Below are positions 8,724 to 18,120 of a stretch of DNA of 64,000 nt, in pieces. The notes beneath the pieces were generated by a model that worked only from the letters and a program-made list of their open reading frames with translations, was not told the origin of the DNA and searched no databases. Location: assembly GCA_943361925.1 (NCBI GenBank), contig CALRIT020000021.1, positions 3,432 to 67,431 on the forward strand, in the 5' to 3' direction. Both the position numbers and the translations under genes were made by a program. Within the stretch, counting starts at the first letter, position 1. Every line of letters begins with the position of its first letter. This stretch comes from CAISCU01 sp943361925 (GTDB lineage Bacteria; Bacteroidota; Bacteroidia; UKL13-3).

Positions 8724-10178
8724 CTATTTGTTGTTTCTTTTATCGAGTTGATTTCGAAGCAATAATAGACTTTCCTTTAATTTTATAATTCTGAATAAAA
8801 TCATTAATGAAATTGAAAGCAATCCGATTGCTAAAACCCCTGTTAACCAGTTTGAAAGAATGTTTTTTATAAAATAACCACCAATCAATAATAGTATCAC
8901 ACTGATGAAAAAATTTATAGCAAATCCTTTTTCGAATTCCAGCTTTAATTGCTTTTTGCCAAACAGAAAATTACTAATTCCGATAAAAGCCTGAGTTACA
9001 AGCGTTGCCCAGGCTGCTCCCAAAGCTTTGTGTTCAGGTATCATGGTGAAATTTATTAGTAAGTTGATTACCAATGCCAAAAGCGCTAAAATATTCAAGA
9101 TTTTCATTTCAGCATTGGCAGTTAATAAGGTTCCATACACATACATACTTGCTAAAGGTATAAAACTCAGAATTACTATGCCAAATACTTCTCCTGCAAA
9201 TTCATCACTTCTTGGAAACATCACATACATTAACTCGTTTCGATATAAAAATGCCGAATAACTGAGAGTAATTGCAGGAATAATCATAATGCCGGTGCAC
9301 AATTGTACCAAACTACTCATGTTTTCCCGCTCTGAAATCATTTTTGAAAAAATTGGTAACAACAACATACTAACCATGGCTGCCATCATATTCGATGCTT
9401 CTAAAAGTCGGTAAGCAGAGGCATAAACTCCATTTTGATAATCTCCATCAACCAATAATTTGGGTAATAAAACGGCATCCATTCTGGTGTAAAATGTCAT
9501 GATTAATGATAACAAAGCATACGGAAACATTTGTTTAAGAACACCTTTCAATTGTGGCAGGTTGAACTTAAATTTGATATCAATTAGTTTGCCTTTTAAA
9601 ACAAGGATAGTTGCAGAAATGGCCAATGAATAAGCAATTGTTTGCGCATAAATGAACCTTTCTATACTCATTTCTAAAAAGCTGGTCCATAACATCAAAC
9701 CACAGAAAATAATCATTAAAATTCTATCTACTACTGATAAAATAGCATCAATACGAAACAGTTGTAATCCACCAATAATACTTCTGAAATAAATATAGAA
9801 ATAGGATAAAATTTGATTGAAAGTTAAAAACAATAAGAGTTGAATCCGGTAAGAATCAAATCCGTTTAGCTTGCCAAGAATCAATGTAACAGCCACATAT
9901 ATAATTGCTGATGCAAGTTTGAAGCCGGTTAAAGGAATAAATTCATCTTTTAGTTTATCAGGATTTTTAGCAACATTAGATGAAACATAAGTATTGATTC
10001 CTAAATCCAAAAGGGTAATCAATAACAATGAAAAAGCCATTAAGCCTGAATAAATTCCGTATTGCTCATAACCAACATAATTCTGAACACCTCGGTCAAT
10101 GCCTAAAATCCAAAAGGGTTTTATGAGCAGATTCACCGACATCAATAAAATTAAGTTGCTGATAAAGGTCTTTTTCAT
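8724..10178 (-). CDS. Polysaccharide flippase (Wzx / MATE-like family)
   Basis: A 484-aa polytopic membrane protein with about twelve to fourteen hydrophobic helices. The MATE/Wzx-type pattern is recognisable, including NLLIKPFWILGIDRGVQNYVG near the start and GVYASAYRLLEASNMM in the middle. It probably flips lipid-linked polysaccharide units. I start at the ATG at 10178 because the extra 18 codons upstream are charged and unlike a flippase N-terminus. It ends 30 bp before the wzz-like start, in the same polysaccharide block. Confidence 0.85.
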   Translation of the reverse strand: MKKTFISNLILLMSVNLLIKPFWILGIDRGVQNYVGYEQYGIYSGLMAFSLLLITLLDLGINTYVSSNVAKNPDKLKDEFIPLTGFKLASAIIYVAVTLILGKLNGFDSYRIQLLLFLTFNQILSYFYIYFRSIIGGLQLFRIDAILSVVDRILMIIFCGLMLWTSFLEMSIERFIYAQTIAYSLAISATILVLKGKLIDIKFKFNLPQLKGVLKQMFPYALLSLIMTFYTRMDAVLLPKLLVDGDYQNGVYASAYRLLEASNMMAAMVSMLLLPIFSKMISERENMSSLVQLCTGIMIIPAITLSYSAFLYRNELMYVMFPRSDEFAGEVFGIVILSFIPLASMYVYGTLLTANAEMKILNILALLALVINLLINFTMIPEHKALGAAWATLVTQAFIGISNFLFGKKQLKLEFEKGFAINFFISVILLLIGGYFIKNILSNWLTGVLAIGLLSISLMILFRIIKLKESLLLLRNQLDKRNNK

Positions 10179-10254
10179 ATTCAAATTTTGCCACAATTCA
10201 TGGCAACGAGGGCGGTAAATTAAATCATTCAAAACAACTTTGTATCATTGCAAC

Positions 10255-11313
10255 ATGCTTTTTGGGAAATTCATACCACATAACTATCAGGAAAAACTAA
10301 TTTATGGGAGCTCATTTCTATTGAGTCGCCTAATAAATAGGAATAAATTTATCAAAGAAATTCCTGTGCAAAATATTTTGGTGGTTAAATTAGATGAGAT
10401 TGGCGATTTGTGTTATTCACTGCATGTTTTTGATGCCTTGAAGTTAAAATACCCAAATTCAAAAATTACTTTATTATGTAAACCTTTCAGTTTTGCTTTG
10501 GTTGAAGCGCATCCATCCATCGATAAAATTGTACACGATTTAAATGAAACTGAAAAGAAGTACGATTTATGGCTTGAATTAAGAGGCAATTGGAATACCA
10601 TATTCAAAGCATTTTTTCATCAACCAAAAATTAGATTGGATAGGGCTACAATTCGACTTAAAAATAAAAAATTGGGTGCTCATCCTCATGAAATTCAAAC
10701 AAATACTGAAATTATTTCTCCTTTGTTTGATGTAGTTCCAAGTCTTCAACCACATTTGTACGCTTCTGAATCTGAAATTACAAAAGCTAAAAATTGGCTT
10801 CAAAAGCACAATATAAATAAGTTTGTATTGATACATCCTGGGGCAAGAAAAGAACTCAGAAGATGGAATCCTGAAAAATTTGGGATGTTGGCTAATTGGT
10901 TGAATAAACAATATGGCTTTGCAGTAATATTTACAGGTGATAGTTCTGAAATTAACCTTATCAATCAAATCATTAAATTAAGTGGCGTTCCTGCTTTTTC
11001 TTTGGCAGGAGAAATAAATCTTGGAGGATTAATCGCCTTTTTATCAAAAGCTGATTTGTATGTAGGCAATGAAAGTGGTCCGCTTTGTATGGCTGCCATT
11101 AGTAATATTCCTTGTTTGGGTTTATTTGGCCCTGGCGAACCAACAGTGTTTTATCCTCCCGGACCAAATAGTGTTTATATTCATCATGTTTTGGAATGTA
11201 ATCCATGTGATCAAAATTCGTGTAAACATCCTGGGAATTCCTGCATGGATAGAATTAATTTGTTGGAAGTTCAAGAGAAAATTGTGAATTTATTACCTGA
11301 TAAACATGAATAA
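10255..11313 (+). CDS. Glycosyltransferase family 9 (heptosyltransferase-like)
   Basis: A 352-aa GT9 protein: N-terminal ILVVKLDEIGD (family G-D motif), LIHPGARKELRRWNPEKF at the domain linker, and the nucleotide-sugar-binding end with YVGNESGPLCMAA and GLFGPGEPTVFYPPG. A Cys cluster follows (ECNPCDQNSCKHPGNSC), common in this family. It probably adds a sugar to the lipopolysaccharide core or to a surface glycan. The start is the ATG at 10255; a TTG at 10240 is less likely. It is divergent from the flippase and overlaps the next gene by 8 bp. Confidence 0.9.
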   Translation: MLFGKFIPHNYQEKLIYGSSFLLSRLINRNKFIKEIPVQNILVVKLDEIGDLCYSLHVFDALKLKYPNSKITLLCKPFSFALVEAHPSIDKIVHDLNETEKKYDLWLELRGNWNTIFKAFFHQPKIRLDRATIRLKNKKLGAHPHEIQTNTEIISPLFDVVPSLQPHLYASESEITKAKNWLQKHNINKFVLIHPGARKELRRWNPEKFGMLANWLNKQYGFAVIFTGDSSEINLINQIIKLSGVPAFSLAGEINLGGLIAFLSKADLYVGNESGPLCMAAISNIPCLGLFGPGEPTVFYPPGPNSVYIHHVLECNPCDQNSCKHPGNSCMDRINLLEVQEKIVNLLPDKHE

Positions 11314-12097
11314 ATTAATAGGTGTTTTGTTATTTTTCTTATTGGGATTTTTTAGCTTAAGTAATGCTCAATCAAATCAGAAAAAACAAATAAAAACAAA
11401 TGTAAAATCGAAGAGTTTAAAGGCTGAATTAATGGAATACCACAACAAAGGAATTCTGTTTTTTGCTAAAGGAAATTCACCTGAATGGTCATTTGAAGTT
11501 GATCAATCAAACAATAAAATTATTCGATTTTTGTCTTCAACAGGAATGATTTTTACAGCAGCATTTGCCGAACCTTTCCAAAATTTTAATTCACCCGATT
11601 ATCATTATAATTTTAAAACAGTTTTAGGTCATTTAAAAGTTGTCATGAAACCTAAAAAGTCGAAAATTGCTGGTGATTCAAAGGAATATTCATACCAAGT
11701 TATTGTAGATGTAAAGTACGAAAGAGACCCCAATTACCAGCATTATGAAGGTGTTGGAATGTTTGTTCCTGATTTTTCATTGGAAGGAAAATGGATGCTT
11801 GAACAACTAAATGGTAATCAAATTAAACGCAATAAAAACAAACATGTTTATATAAATTTAGATTTGATTCAAAGCAAATACCAAGGCTTTAATTCATGTA
11901 ATGTTATTGGCGGCAATTTTATTTTTGAAGGAAGTAAAAAACAATTTCTTCCAGGTGAATCTACTTTAAAAGCTTGTGAAGGTATGATGGAAGCAGATTT
12001 TATGAGAGTTTTACTGGCAGCAGTTTTAATCGAGCAGAAAAACAAAAAATTGGTTCTTAAAGATACGAATGGCAATCATGCAGTTTTTACAAGATAA
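11306..12097 (+). CDS. Secreted META-domain (HslJ-like) protein
   Basis: A 263-aa protein with a signal peptide (cleavage near SNAQ, residue ~22). The first half has a GNSPEWSFEVDQ motif resembling the uncharacterised COG3650-type domain. The second half is a META/HslJ-like domain: GKWMLEQLNG, then FNSCNVIGGNF and the TLKACEGMMEADFM block with paired Cys. Probably periplasmic or surface exposed; function unknown. It overlaps the GT9 gene by 8 bp and abuts rnhB with no gap. Confidence 0.75.
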   Translation: MNKLIGVLLFFLLGFFSLSNAQSNQKKQIKTNVKSKSLKAELMEYHNKGILFFAKGNSPEWSFEVDQSNNKIIRFLSSTGMIFTAAFAEPFQNFNSPDYHYNFKTVLGHLKVVMKPKKSKIAGDSKEYSYQVIVDVKYERDPNYQHYEGVGMFVPDFSLEGKWMLEQLNGNQIKRNKNKHVYINLDLIQSKYQGFNSCNVIGGNFIFEGSKKQFLPGESTLKACEGMMEADFMRVLLAAVLIEQKNKKLVLKDTNGNHAVFTR

Positions 12098-12700
12098 ATG
12101 AGTGGTTTAAAACGATTTTTTGAAGAAGGTAAAGTAGAGGCTGGTTGCGATGAAGCAGGAAGAGGTTGTTTAGCCGGACCTGTTTTTGCAGCGGCTGTAA
12201 TTCTCAATCCTAAAAAAAGAATTAAGGGATTAGATGACAGTAAAAAATTAACCGAAAAACAAAGAGAAGAACTTCGACCTGAAATAGAAGAAAAGGCATT
12301 GGCTTGGGCTGTAGCATCTATGAGCAATCATGAAATTGATAAAGTTAATATTCTAAAAGCTAGTTTTTTATCGATGCATAAAGCTTTGGATTTATTAAAA
12401 ATCAAACCTGAAACTTTACTAATTGATGGTAACAGATTTATAAAGTACCAGGATATTCCACATCAGTGTATCGTCAAAGGTGATTCAAAATTTCAGAGCA
12501 TAGCAGCTGCTTCTATTTTAGCTAAAACACATCGTGATGAATTCATGCTGAATATTCATGAGATGTATCCACAATACAATTGGAAGAAAAACAAAGGTTA
12601 TCCAACAATCGACCATCGCGCTGCTATTGCCAAACTAGGTCCGACTGAATTTCATAGAATGTCGTTTAGGTTATTAAACGAACAGTTGAGTTTGTTTTAG
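12098..12700 (+). CDS. rnhB: Ribonuclease HII
   Basis: Type 2 RNase H that removes RNA from RNA-DNA hybrids and single ribonucleotides from DNA. The catalytic DEAGRG motif is at residues 18-23, followed by GPVFAAAV, LDDSKKLTEKQRE, LLIDGN and SIAAASILAKTHRD; the final YPTIDHRAAIAKLGPTEFHR block is typical. 200 aa, full length. The ATG directly follows the stop codon of the META-domain gene. It is convergent with aroE. Confidence 0.97.
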   Translation: MSGLKRFFEEGKVEAGCDEAGRGCLAGPVFAAAVILNPKKRIKGLDDSKKLTEKQREELRPEIEEKALAWAVASMSNHEIDKVNILKASFLSMHKALDLLKIKPETLLIDGNRFIKYQDIPHQCIVKGDSKFQSIAAASILAKTHRDEFMLNIHEMYPQYNWKKNKGYPTIDHRAAIAKLGPTEFHRMSFRLLNEQLSLF

Positions 12701-12716
12701 AAAGATAAGGTTTAAT

Positions 12717-13469
12717 TTATTCCGACCAAATTTCAAAAGCTCTTTCTGCCTGCGCATGTAGCATTTCCAATCCGTTTTTTGTTTTGGCTCCTTTTAATCT
12801 GCATTCCTCCAAAAAGCGCGTTTCATCAGGATTGTAAATCAAGTCAAAACAATAATGATTTTCATTCACAAATTCATAAGGAATTGAAACCAGATTTTCA
12901 GGGTTTGGATGCATGCCAACAGGACTACAATTAACAATTAACTGACTTGTTTTAAAATGATTTTCGCTTAAATCTTGGTAAGCTATTTTACCTTCATTTT
13001 GATTGCTTGTTCTTCCAACTAAAATCACTTGTATTCCAAGTTTTTTTAGGATGTAAATTACAGCTTTTGCAGCACCTCCAATTCCGATTACTATAGCTGA
13101 TTCAGGCTTATTGTTTTCGAGAAAATTTAGTAATGATTGTTCAAATCCAAATGCATCGGTATTGTAACCTTTAAGTTGCATTTCACCATTTTCTTTTTTT
13201 GTTATTTTGATACAATTAACGGCTCCGATTTTTTCTGCTGTTTGATCTAGTTCATTTAAATATGAAATGATATTTTGCTTATGTGGAATGGTTACACTTA
13301 AGCCATTTAAGTTTGGATGATTTTCCAATAAATTTTTGAATTCATTGACATTTTCAAAAGGGTAGTTATCATACCTTGAATCCAACATGTTTAATTCACG
13401 AAATTTATTTTCGAAATAAGCTTTTGAAAAGCCATTTTTTAAAGGAAATCCTATTAAACCTAACTGCAT
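12717..13469 (-). CDS. aroE: Shikimate dehydrogenase
   Basis: NADP-dependent reduction of 3-dehydroshikimate in aromatic amino acid synthesis. Motifs: GLIGFPLKNGFSKAYF at the N-terminus, LSVTIPHKQ with the catalytic Lys, GAVNC, GYNTDAFGF, the nucleotide-binding GIGGAAKA, SPVGMHP and the closing NGLEMLHAQAERAFEIW. 250 aa. A TACCTTTG box (minus strand, 13481-13474) ends 4 nt before the ATG, which suggests a leaderless or very short leader mRNA. Confidence 0.96.
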   Translation of the reverse strand: MQLGLIGFPLKNGFSKAYFENKFRELNMLDSRYDNYPFENVNEFKNLLENHPNLNGLSVTIPHKQNIISYLNELDQTAEKIGAVNCIKITKKENGEMQLKGYNTDAFGFEQSLLNFLENNKPESAIVIGIGGAAKAVIYILKKLGIQVILVGRTSNQNEGKIAYQDLSENHFKTSQLIVNCSPVGMHPNPENLVSIPYEFVNENHYCFDLIYNPDETRFLEECRLKGAKTKNGLEMLHAQAERAFEIWSE

Positions 13470-13524
13470 TTTTCAAAGGTAAGGGAATTGAATCGAATTG
13501 ATTTTTCGATAAACTTTAAATTTA

Positions 13525-13542
13525 TTTTAGACTTGTCTAAAA
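13525..13542. promoter_or_regulatory. Palindrome upstream of TonB receptor gene (possible operator)
   Basis: Perfect 8-bp inverted repeat TTTTAGAC-TT-GTCTAAAA, 44 bp upstream of the receptor ATG. The size and sequence style resemble DtxR/MntR-type metalloregulator sites, but the regulator is inferred, not seen. Confidence 0.5.
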
Positions 13543-13586
13543 ATTTATTTTGTGAATTCTAAAAATTACCTCACTTTTGTAGCGTG

Positions 13587-15836
13587 ATGAAATTCAGATT
13601 ATTGTGTTTATTTCTGTTTGTTTGCTTTGGAAGTCTTCAGGCTTCTGAAATAGAAGGATTTGTGAAATCAGACAATGAGACACTTCCTTTTGCAGTAGTT
13701 TTTGTTCAGGAAACTAAATTTACAGTTCAAACAAATGAAAATGGATTTTATAAAATTGAAAACCTAAAACCGGGTACCTATCACTTGCAGGTTTCTTATG
13801 TAGGTTATCAATCTAATATTCGAAAAGTTATTGTAAAAGAAAATCAAAAACTTAAACTCAATTTTAATTTACAGCCTCATGCATTTGGATTAGATGAAGT
13901 TGCAGTTACCGGAACAATGAAAGAGCAATCGCGTTCAGCTTCTCCTGTTCCAGTAGAAATTTTTTCTCAGAAGTTTTTTCAGAAAAGTGGAAGTACCAAT
14001 TTGTTTGAAGGCTTACAAATGGTAAACGGTGTTTTGCCAACCATGAATTGTAATGTTTGTAATACAGGTGATATTCATATCAATGGTTTAGAAGGTCCAT
14101 ATACATTGGTTTTAATTGATGGAATGCCTATTGTTAGCGCATTATCTTCTGTTTATGGCTTAAGTGGAATTCCAAATTCATTAATAGAAAGGGTAGAAGT
14201 AGTTAAAGGTCCTGCAGCTAGTTTATATGGAAGCGAAGCCGTTGGTGGATTGGTAAATGTAATTACTAAAAAACCTGAAAAAGCTCCTTTTATTTTTATT
14301 GATATGATGGCCAATTCTACTTTGGAAAAGAACCTAGATTTTTCAATAAAAAGTAAACATAAAAACGCTTATCAACTTACAGGAATTAACTTGTTTCATT
14401 TCTTAAATCGACTTGATATTAATGATGATGGATTTACTGATATTCCTACCCAGTTGAGGTTTTCTATTTTTAATAAATGGCAGTATGGAAAAAAGGATTT
14501 TGAAGGTTCAGTTGCTTCAAGATTTTTTACTGAAAAACGTTTTGGTGGTCAATTAAATTTTGATGACAAATGGATGGGAACCGATAGTATTTATGGCGAA
14601 ACTATTTATACAAATCGCTTTGAGTTAATTGGAAAACAAGCTTATAAAATAAAGAATCAAGGTTTTAATTTACAGTATTCCTATAATTACCACGACCAAT
14701 ATTCTGCTTATGGAACAACCTGGTTTATTGCTCGTCAACACACAGGTTTTCTTCAAAATACATTCAATAAAAAACTAGGTTTAAGGCACGATTTATTAGG
14801 AGGAATGAGTTTAAGGTATACTTGGTATGATGACAATTCAATTGTAACATCAAGTTCTGATGGAAAGTTTAATCAGCCTATCAATACCTATTTGCCCGGA
14901 ATTTTTGTACAAGATGAAATTTCAATTCATTCAAACCACACTTTGTTATTGGGATTGAGATATGATTATTATAAAAACCATGGAAATATTTTTTCACCAA
15001 GAGTTAATTATAGATTCAAACCTAATCAAACAGAAACATGGAGATTAAGCATTGGAAACGGATTTAGAGTTGTGAACTTATTTACGGAAGACCATGCGGC
15101 TCTTACAGGTTCAAGAACAGTTATTATAAAGGAAGAATTAAAGCCCGAACAAAGTTGGAATGCCAATTTGAATTATAACAAATTTATCAATTTCAAAAAG
15201 GGCTTTTTAAGTATTGATGCAAGTATGTTTTATACTATTTTCAATAATAGAATTCAAGCCGATTATGATACCGACCCCAATGCAATTATCTATGCAAATT
15301 TAACTGAACATGCGGTTTCAAGAGGATTAACTTTAAACACAGAATTGAGTTTTACTTTTCCTGTTAAACTCAATGCGGGAATAACATTGATGGAAGTTTA
15401 TACGATGTTCCCAAAAACATCCGGTGGATTAGAAAAAAGACAGCAATTACATGCACCACCATTTTCTGGAACCTATCAACTTTCATACGAATGGAGAAAC
15501 ATGGATATGAGTTTTGATTTAAGCGGACAGGTATATAGTCCAATGCGTTTACCAATCCTACCCAACGATTTCAGACCTGAATATTCACCTTGGTTTGGTT
15601 TGATGAATTTGCAAGTTTCTAAAAAATATAAAAAGGGAATTGAATCATATATTGGAGTAAAAAATCTACTGAATTTCCTTCCTAAAAATCCGATAATGAG
15701 ACCGTTTGACCCCTTTGATAAAACGGCAAACGATCCGATTAATAATCCAAATGCTTATACATTTGACCCTTCTTATAACTATGCACCCATGTTAGGAAGG
15801 AGAATTTATGCAGGAATTCGGGTGACAATCAGATAA
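13587..15836 (+). CDS. TonB-dependent outer-membrane receptor
   Basis: A 749-aa receptor: signal peptide (to about residue 19), a carboxypeptidase-like regulatory beta-sandwich (about 20-100, ending VSYVGYQSN), a plug domain (about 110-230, with LIDGMPIVS and RVEVVKGPAASLYGSEA) and a 22-strand barrel. The plug contains a Cys pair (NCNVCNTGD), found in a subset of metal or siderophore receptors. The substrate is unknown; a palindrome upstream hints at metal control. I prefer ATG 13587 to the GTG at 13584. It stands alone without tonB or ABC genes nearby. Confidence 0.88.
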   Translation: MKFRLLCLFLFVCFGSLQASEIEGFVKSDNETLPFAVVFVQETKFTVQTNENGFYKIENLKPGTYHLQVSYVGYQSNIRKVIVKENQKLKLNFNLQPHAFGLDEVAVTGTMKEQSRSASPVPVEIFSQKFFQKSGSTNLFEGLQMVNGVLPTMNCNVCNTGDIHINGLEGPYTLVLIDGMPIVSALSSVYGLSGIPNSLIERVEVVKGPAASLYGSEAVGGLVNVITKKPEKAPFIFIDMMANSTLEKNLDFSIKSKHKNAYQLTGINLFHFLNRLDINDDGFTDIPTQLRFSIFNKWQYGKKDFEGSVASRFFTEKRFGGQLNFDDKWMGTDSIYGETIYTNRFELIGKQAYKIKNQGFNLQYSYNYHDQYSAYGTTWFIARQHTGFLQNTFNKKLGLRHDLLGGMSLRYTWYDDNSIVTSSSDGKFNQPINTYLPGIFVQDEISIHSNHTLLLGLRYDYYKNHGNIFSPRVNYRFKPNQTETWRLSIGNGFRVVNLFTEDHAALTGSRTVIIKEELKPEQSWNANLNYNKFINFKKGFLSIDASMFYTIFNNRIQADYDTDPNAIIYANLTEHAVSRGLTLNTELSFTFPVKLNAGITLMEVYTMFPKTSGGLEKRQQLHAPPFSGTYQLSYEWRNMDMSFDLSGQVYSPMRLPILPNDFRPEYSPWFGLMNLQVSKKYKKGIESYIGVKNLLNFLPKNPIMRPFDPFDKTANDPINNPNAYTFDPSYNYAPMLGRRIYAGIRVTIR

Positions 15837-15885
15837 ATTTACCTGCTTTAAGCTATTAAACTATACAGAATTGTTTGAATTGGCT

Positions 15886-15893
15886 TAATTTTG
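15886..15893 (+). promoter_or_regulatory. -7 box (TAATTTTG) at engB
   Basis: Matches the Bacteroidota -7 consensus TAnnTTTG and ends 4 nt before the engB ATG, so transcription should begin at or next to the start codon. Confidence 0.55.
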
Positions 15894-15897
15894 CAGT

Positions 15898-16524
15898 ATG
15901 GAAGTAAAATCTGCAGTTTTTAAAATGAGTGTTCCGGGTTTAAAGGAATGTCCAAAAGCCATTTTTCCGGAATATGCTTTTATTGGCAGAAGTAATGTAG
16001 GGAAATCATCGCTCATCAATATGTTGTGTAAGAAAAAGGAGTTGGCAAGAACTTCTTCTACACCGGGTAAAACTGTGAGCATGAATTACTTCATGATAAA
16101 CGATAACTGGTATTTGGTTGATTTACCAGGATATGGTTTTGCAAAAAGAAGCAAGGAAAAACGTCATGAATGGAGTAGTGCTTTATCGAACTACCTTCAA
16201 AAAAGAGAGCCACTGGCTTGTGTTTTTGTTTTGGTTGATTCAAGGGTCCCGCCACAAATGAATGATATTAGTTTCATCAACTTTTTAGGTCAAAATCAAA
16301 TTCCGTTTTGTGTTGTTTTCACTAAACTCGATAAATTAAAATCGGTAGAAGCTGATGCAAATATTGAAGCATTTTGTGCTGAACTGGCGCTGGATTGGGA
16401 ACAAATGCCACAAATGTTTAAAACATCAGCATTAGACCAAACAGGTAGAAAAGAGATTTTGAACTTTATTGGTAAAATTAACGATGAATTCTGGAAAGCC
16501 AGAAAAAACGCCAAAATCATATAA
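15898..16524 (+). CDS. engB: Ribosome biogenesis GTPase EngB (YihA/YsxC)
   Basis: A 208-aa single-domain TRAFAC GTPase needed for large-subunit assembly. G1 is GRSNVGKSS, the switch-I region is TSSTPGKTVSMNYF, G3 is DLPGYGFA, G4 is TKLDK and G5 is SAL. Length and motif order are typical. The ATG is preceded by a -7 box with no room for a leader. It is followed 51 bp later by ubiE, probably in the same transcript. Confidence 0.96.
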   Translation: MEVKSAVFKMSVPGLKECPKAIFPEYAFIGRSNVGKSSLINMLCKKKELARTSSTPGKTVSMNYFMINDNWYLVDLPGYGFAKRSKEKRHEWSSALSNYLQKREPLACVFVLVDSRVPPQMNDISFINFLGQNQIPFCVVFTKLDKLKSVEADANIEAFCAELALDWEQMPQMFKTSALDQTGRKEILNFIGKINDEFWKARKNAKII

Positions 16525-16575
16525 TCGCATCTTATTAAGTACACATATATTCGCAGTCGGATTGACTGAATAAAA

Positions 16576-17304
16576 ATGAAAGAAATTAAACCGGATCAAA
16601 GTTCATCGAGTTCAAAAAAAGAGCAGGTAGAAGCAATGTTCGACAGTATTGCTCCTAAATATGATTTTTTAAATAGGTTTTTATCATTGGGAATTGATAA
16701 AGGATGGAGAACAAAAGCCATGAAAGCTTTAAAACCCTATCAACCCAAATTAATTTTGGATGTAGCAACCGGAACAGGAGATTTGGCTTTAGAAGCCGTG
16801 AAAGTTTTAAATCCGGATGAAATCATTGGACTCGATTTATCTGAACAAATGTTGCAGGTTGGAAGAGTTAAAATCAAAGATGCAGGATTGGGTTCCAAAA
16901 TTTCGATGGTGAAAGGTGATAGTGAAAATTTACCTTTTGATAACAATAAGTTTGATGCAATAACTGTGGCTTTCGGCGTTAGGAACTTTCAAAACTTAGA
17001 AGCAGGATTGAAAGAAATGCATAGAGTACTAAAAACAGGAGGAAGAGTTGCTATACTGGAATTTTCTAAACCAAGTGGATTTCCGTTTAAGCAAGTATTT
17101 CAGTTTTATTTTAAGAATATTTTACCTGTTTGGGGAAATATGTTATCGAAAAGCAGCAATGCTTATACCTACTTACCTGAATCGGTTCAACATTTTCCGG
17201 AAGGACAAGAATTTGCCTCAATTTTATTAGCTTGCGGATATAAAGATATTTCGGTACAACCTTTAACATTTGGCACTTGCACACTTTATTTGGCAGGAAA
17301 GTAA
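16576..17304 (+). CDS. ubiE: Demethylmenaquinone methyltransferase
   Basis: SAM-dependent C-methylation of demethylmenaquinone (UbiE/MenG family). Motif I DVATGTGDLALE, the N-terminal FDSIAPKYDFLNRFLSLGID, GVRNF and the IAILEFSKP-type strand are all present. 242 aa, full length. It lies between engB and porT, and the ubiE-porT neighbourhood is characteristic of Bacteroidota. Confidence 0.96.
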   Translation: MKEIKPDQSSSSSKKEQVEAMFDSIAPKYDFLNRFLSLGIDKGWRTKAMKALKPYQPKLILDVATGTGDLALEAVKVLNPDEIIGLDLSEQMLQVGRVKIKDAGLGSKISMVKGDSENLPFDNNKFDAITVAFGVRNFQNLEAGLKEMHRVLKTGGRVAILEFSKPSGFPFKQVFQFYFKNILPVWGNMLSKSSNAYTYLPESVQHFPEGQEFASILLACGYKDISVQPLTFGTCTLYLAGK

Positions 17305-17972
17305 TTTTTATTTTGCTTTTTCTAACAAAAGCAATTTTGTCGGCAGCCCAGCCAAACCTGGAGCAGTACGATAACCGTGTGTTGCATTTTGGATTTACCT
17401 TAGCCACCAATATTGGAAGGGCGCATTTAAATGTGAAGACATTGGAATTACCTAATGATTCACTTCGCCAAATAACAGTTAAAAATTTTCCTGGTATAGG
17501 TTTAGGTGCTATAACAAATCTTCATTTAAACGACAATATGGATATTCGTTTAATGGCACCAGTTATTTCATTTGTACAAAGAAACATGGTTTATAAGTTT
17601 GAAAATTCAATTGATGATGTAAAAATTGAATCGGCTTATTGTGATGCATCATTGTTATTTAAGTACAAATCAGCAAGAAGAAAAAACACAAGATTGTATG
17701 TAATTGGTGGAGCTCGAATGAGTTATGATTTCGCCTCAACCATAAAGAAAAACAGAGGATTGCAAGATCCTGTTGTATCCTTAAATCCGATAACATATGG
17801 TTGGGAAGCAGGTGTAGGATTTGACTTTTATTTCGAATACTTCAAATTTTCCCCAGAATTAAAAGCCTGCCAAACCTTTGGCAACGCTATGCATAGAGAT
17901 GGTTTTATCTTTACTAATTATATCCAAAGCATTTCGCCGCAATTGATACAATTATCATTGCATTTCGAGTAG
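17277..17972 (+). CDS. porT: Type IX secretion protein PorT
   Basis: A 231-aa PorT-family outer-membrane protein of the type IX secretion system: a signal peptide ending LSAAQ, then HFGFTLATNIG and beta-rich repeats to a C-terminal LSLHFE. The assignment rests on sequence pattern plus the ubiE-porT order. No ATG is available; the best start is TTG 17277, which overlaps ubiE by 28 bp, and a TTG at 17313 would cut into the signal peptide. The TAG stop codon lies within a palindromic repeat (17969-17996). Confidence 0.82.
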   Translation: MHTLFGRKVIFILLFLTKAILSAAQPNLEQYDNRVLHFGFTLATNIGRAHLNVKTLELPNDSLRQITVKNFPGIGLGAITNLHLNDNMDIRLMAPVISFVQRNMVYKFENSIDDVKIESAYCDASLLFKYKSARRKNTRLYVIGGARMSYDFASTIKKNRGLQDPVVSLNPITYGWEAGVGFDFYFEYFKFSPELKACQTFGNAMHRDGFIFTNYIQSISPQLIQLSLHFE

Positions 17973-17996
17973 GGATGGATTGCAATCCATCCCTAC
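17969..17996. repeat. GGGATGGA palindrome, copy 1
   Basis: Perfect inverted repeat with 13-bp arms (GTAGGGATGGATT, GC, AATCCATCCCTAC). The porT stop codon TAG is inside the left arm, so the element borders on or has replaced the end of the gene. It may also act as a terminator-like hairpin. Confidence 0.8.
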
Positions 17997-18005
17997 ATAA
18001 TATCT

Positions 18006-18078
18006 GGGATGGATTTTAATAGGGATGGACGGCCATATAATCTGTAGGGATGGACCGCAGTCCATCCCTACAGATTAT
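18006..18078. repeat. GGGATGGAC repeats, copies 2-4
   Basis: Two partial units (GGGATGGATTTT at 18006 and AGGGATGGACGGCC at 18021) precede a perfect inverted repeat with 19-bp arms at 18037-18055 and 18060-18078 around a 4-nt loop. Same family as 17969-17996 and 20386-20413. Confidence 0.8.
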
Positions 18079-18120
18079 TTTTGATTGAATTTCTTTAAAT
18101 TCGAAATATTAAACACTACA

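Noticed and set aside
13500..13586. Riboswitch (for example cobalamin) ahead of the TonB receptor
   Set aside because: The leader is under 90 bp and has only the short palindrome; no cobalamin-box sequence.
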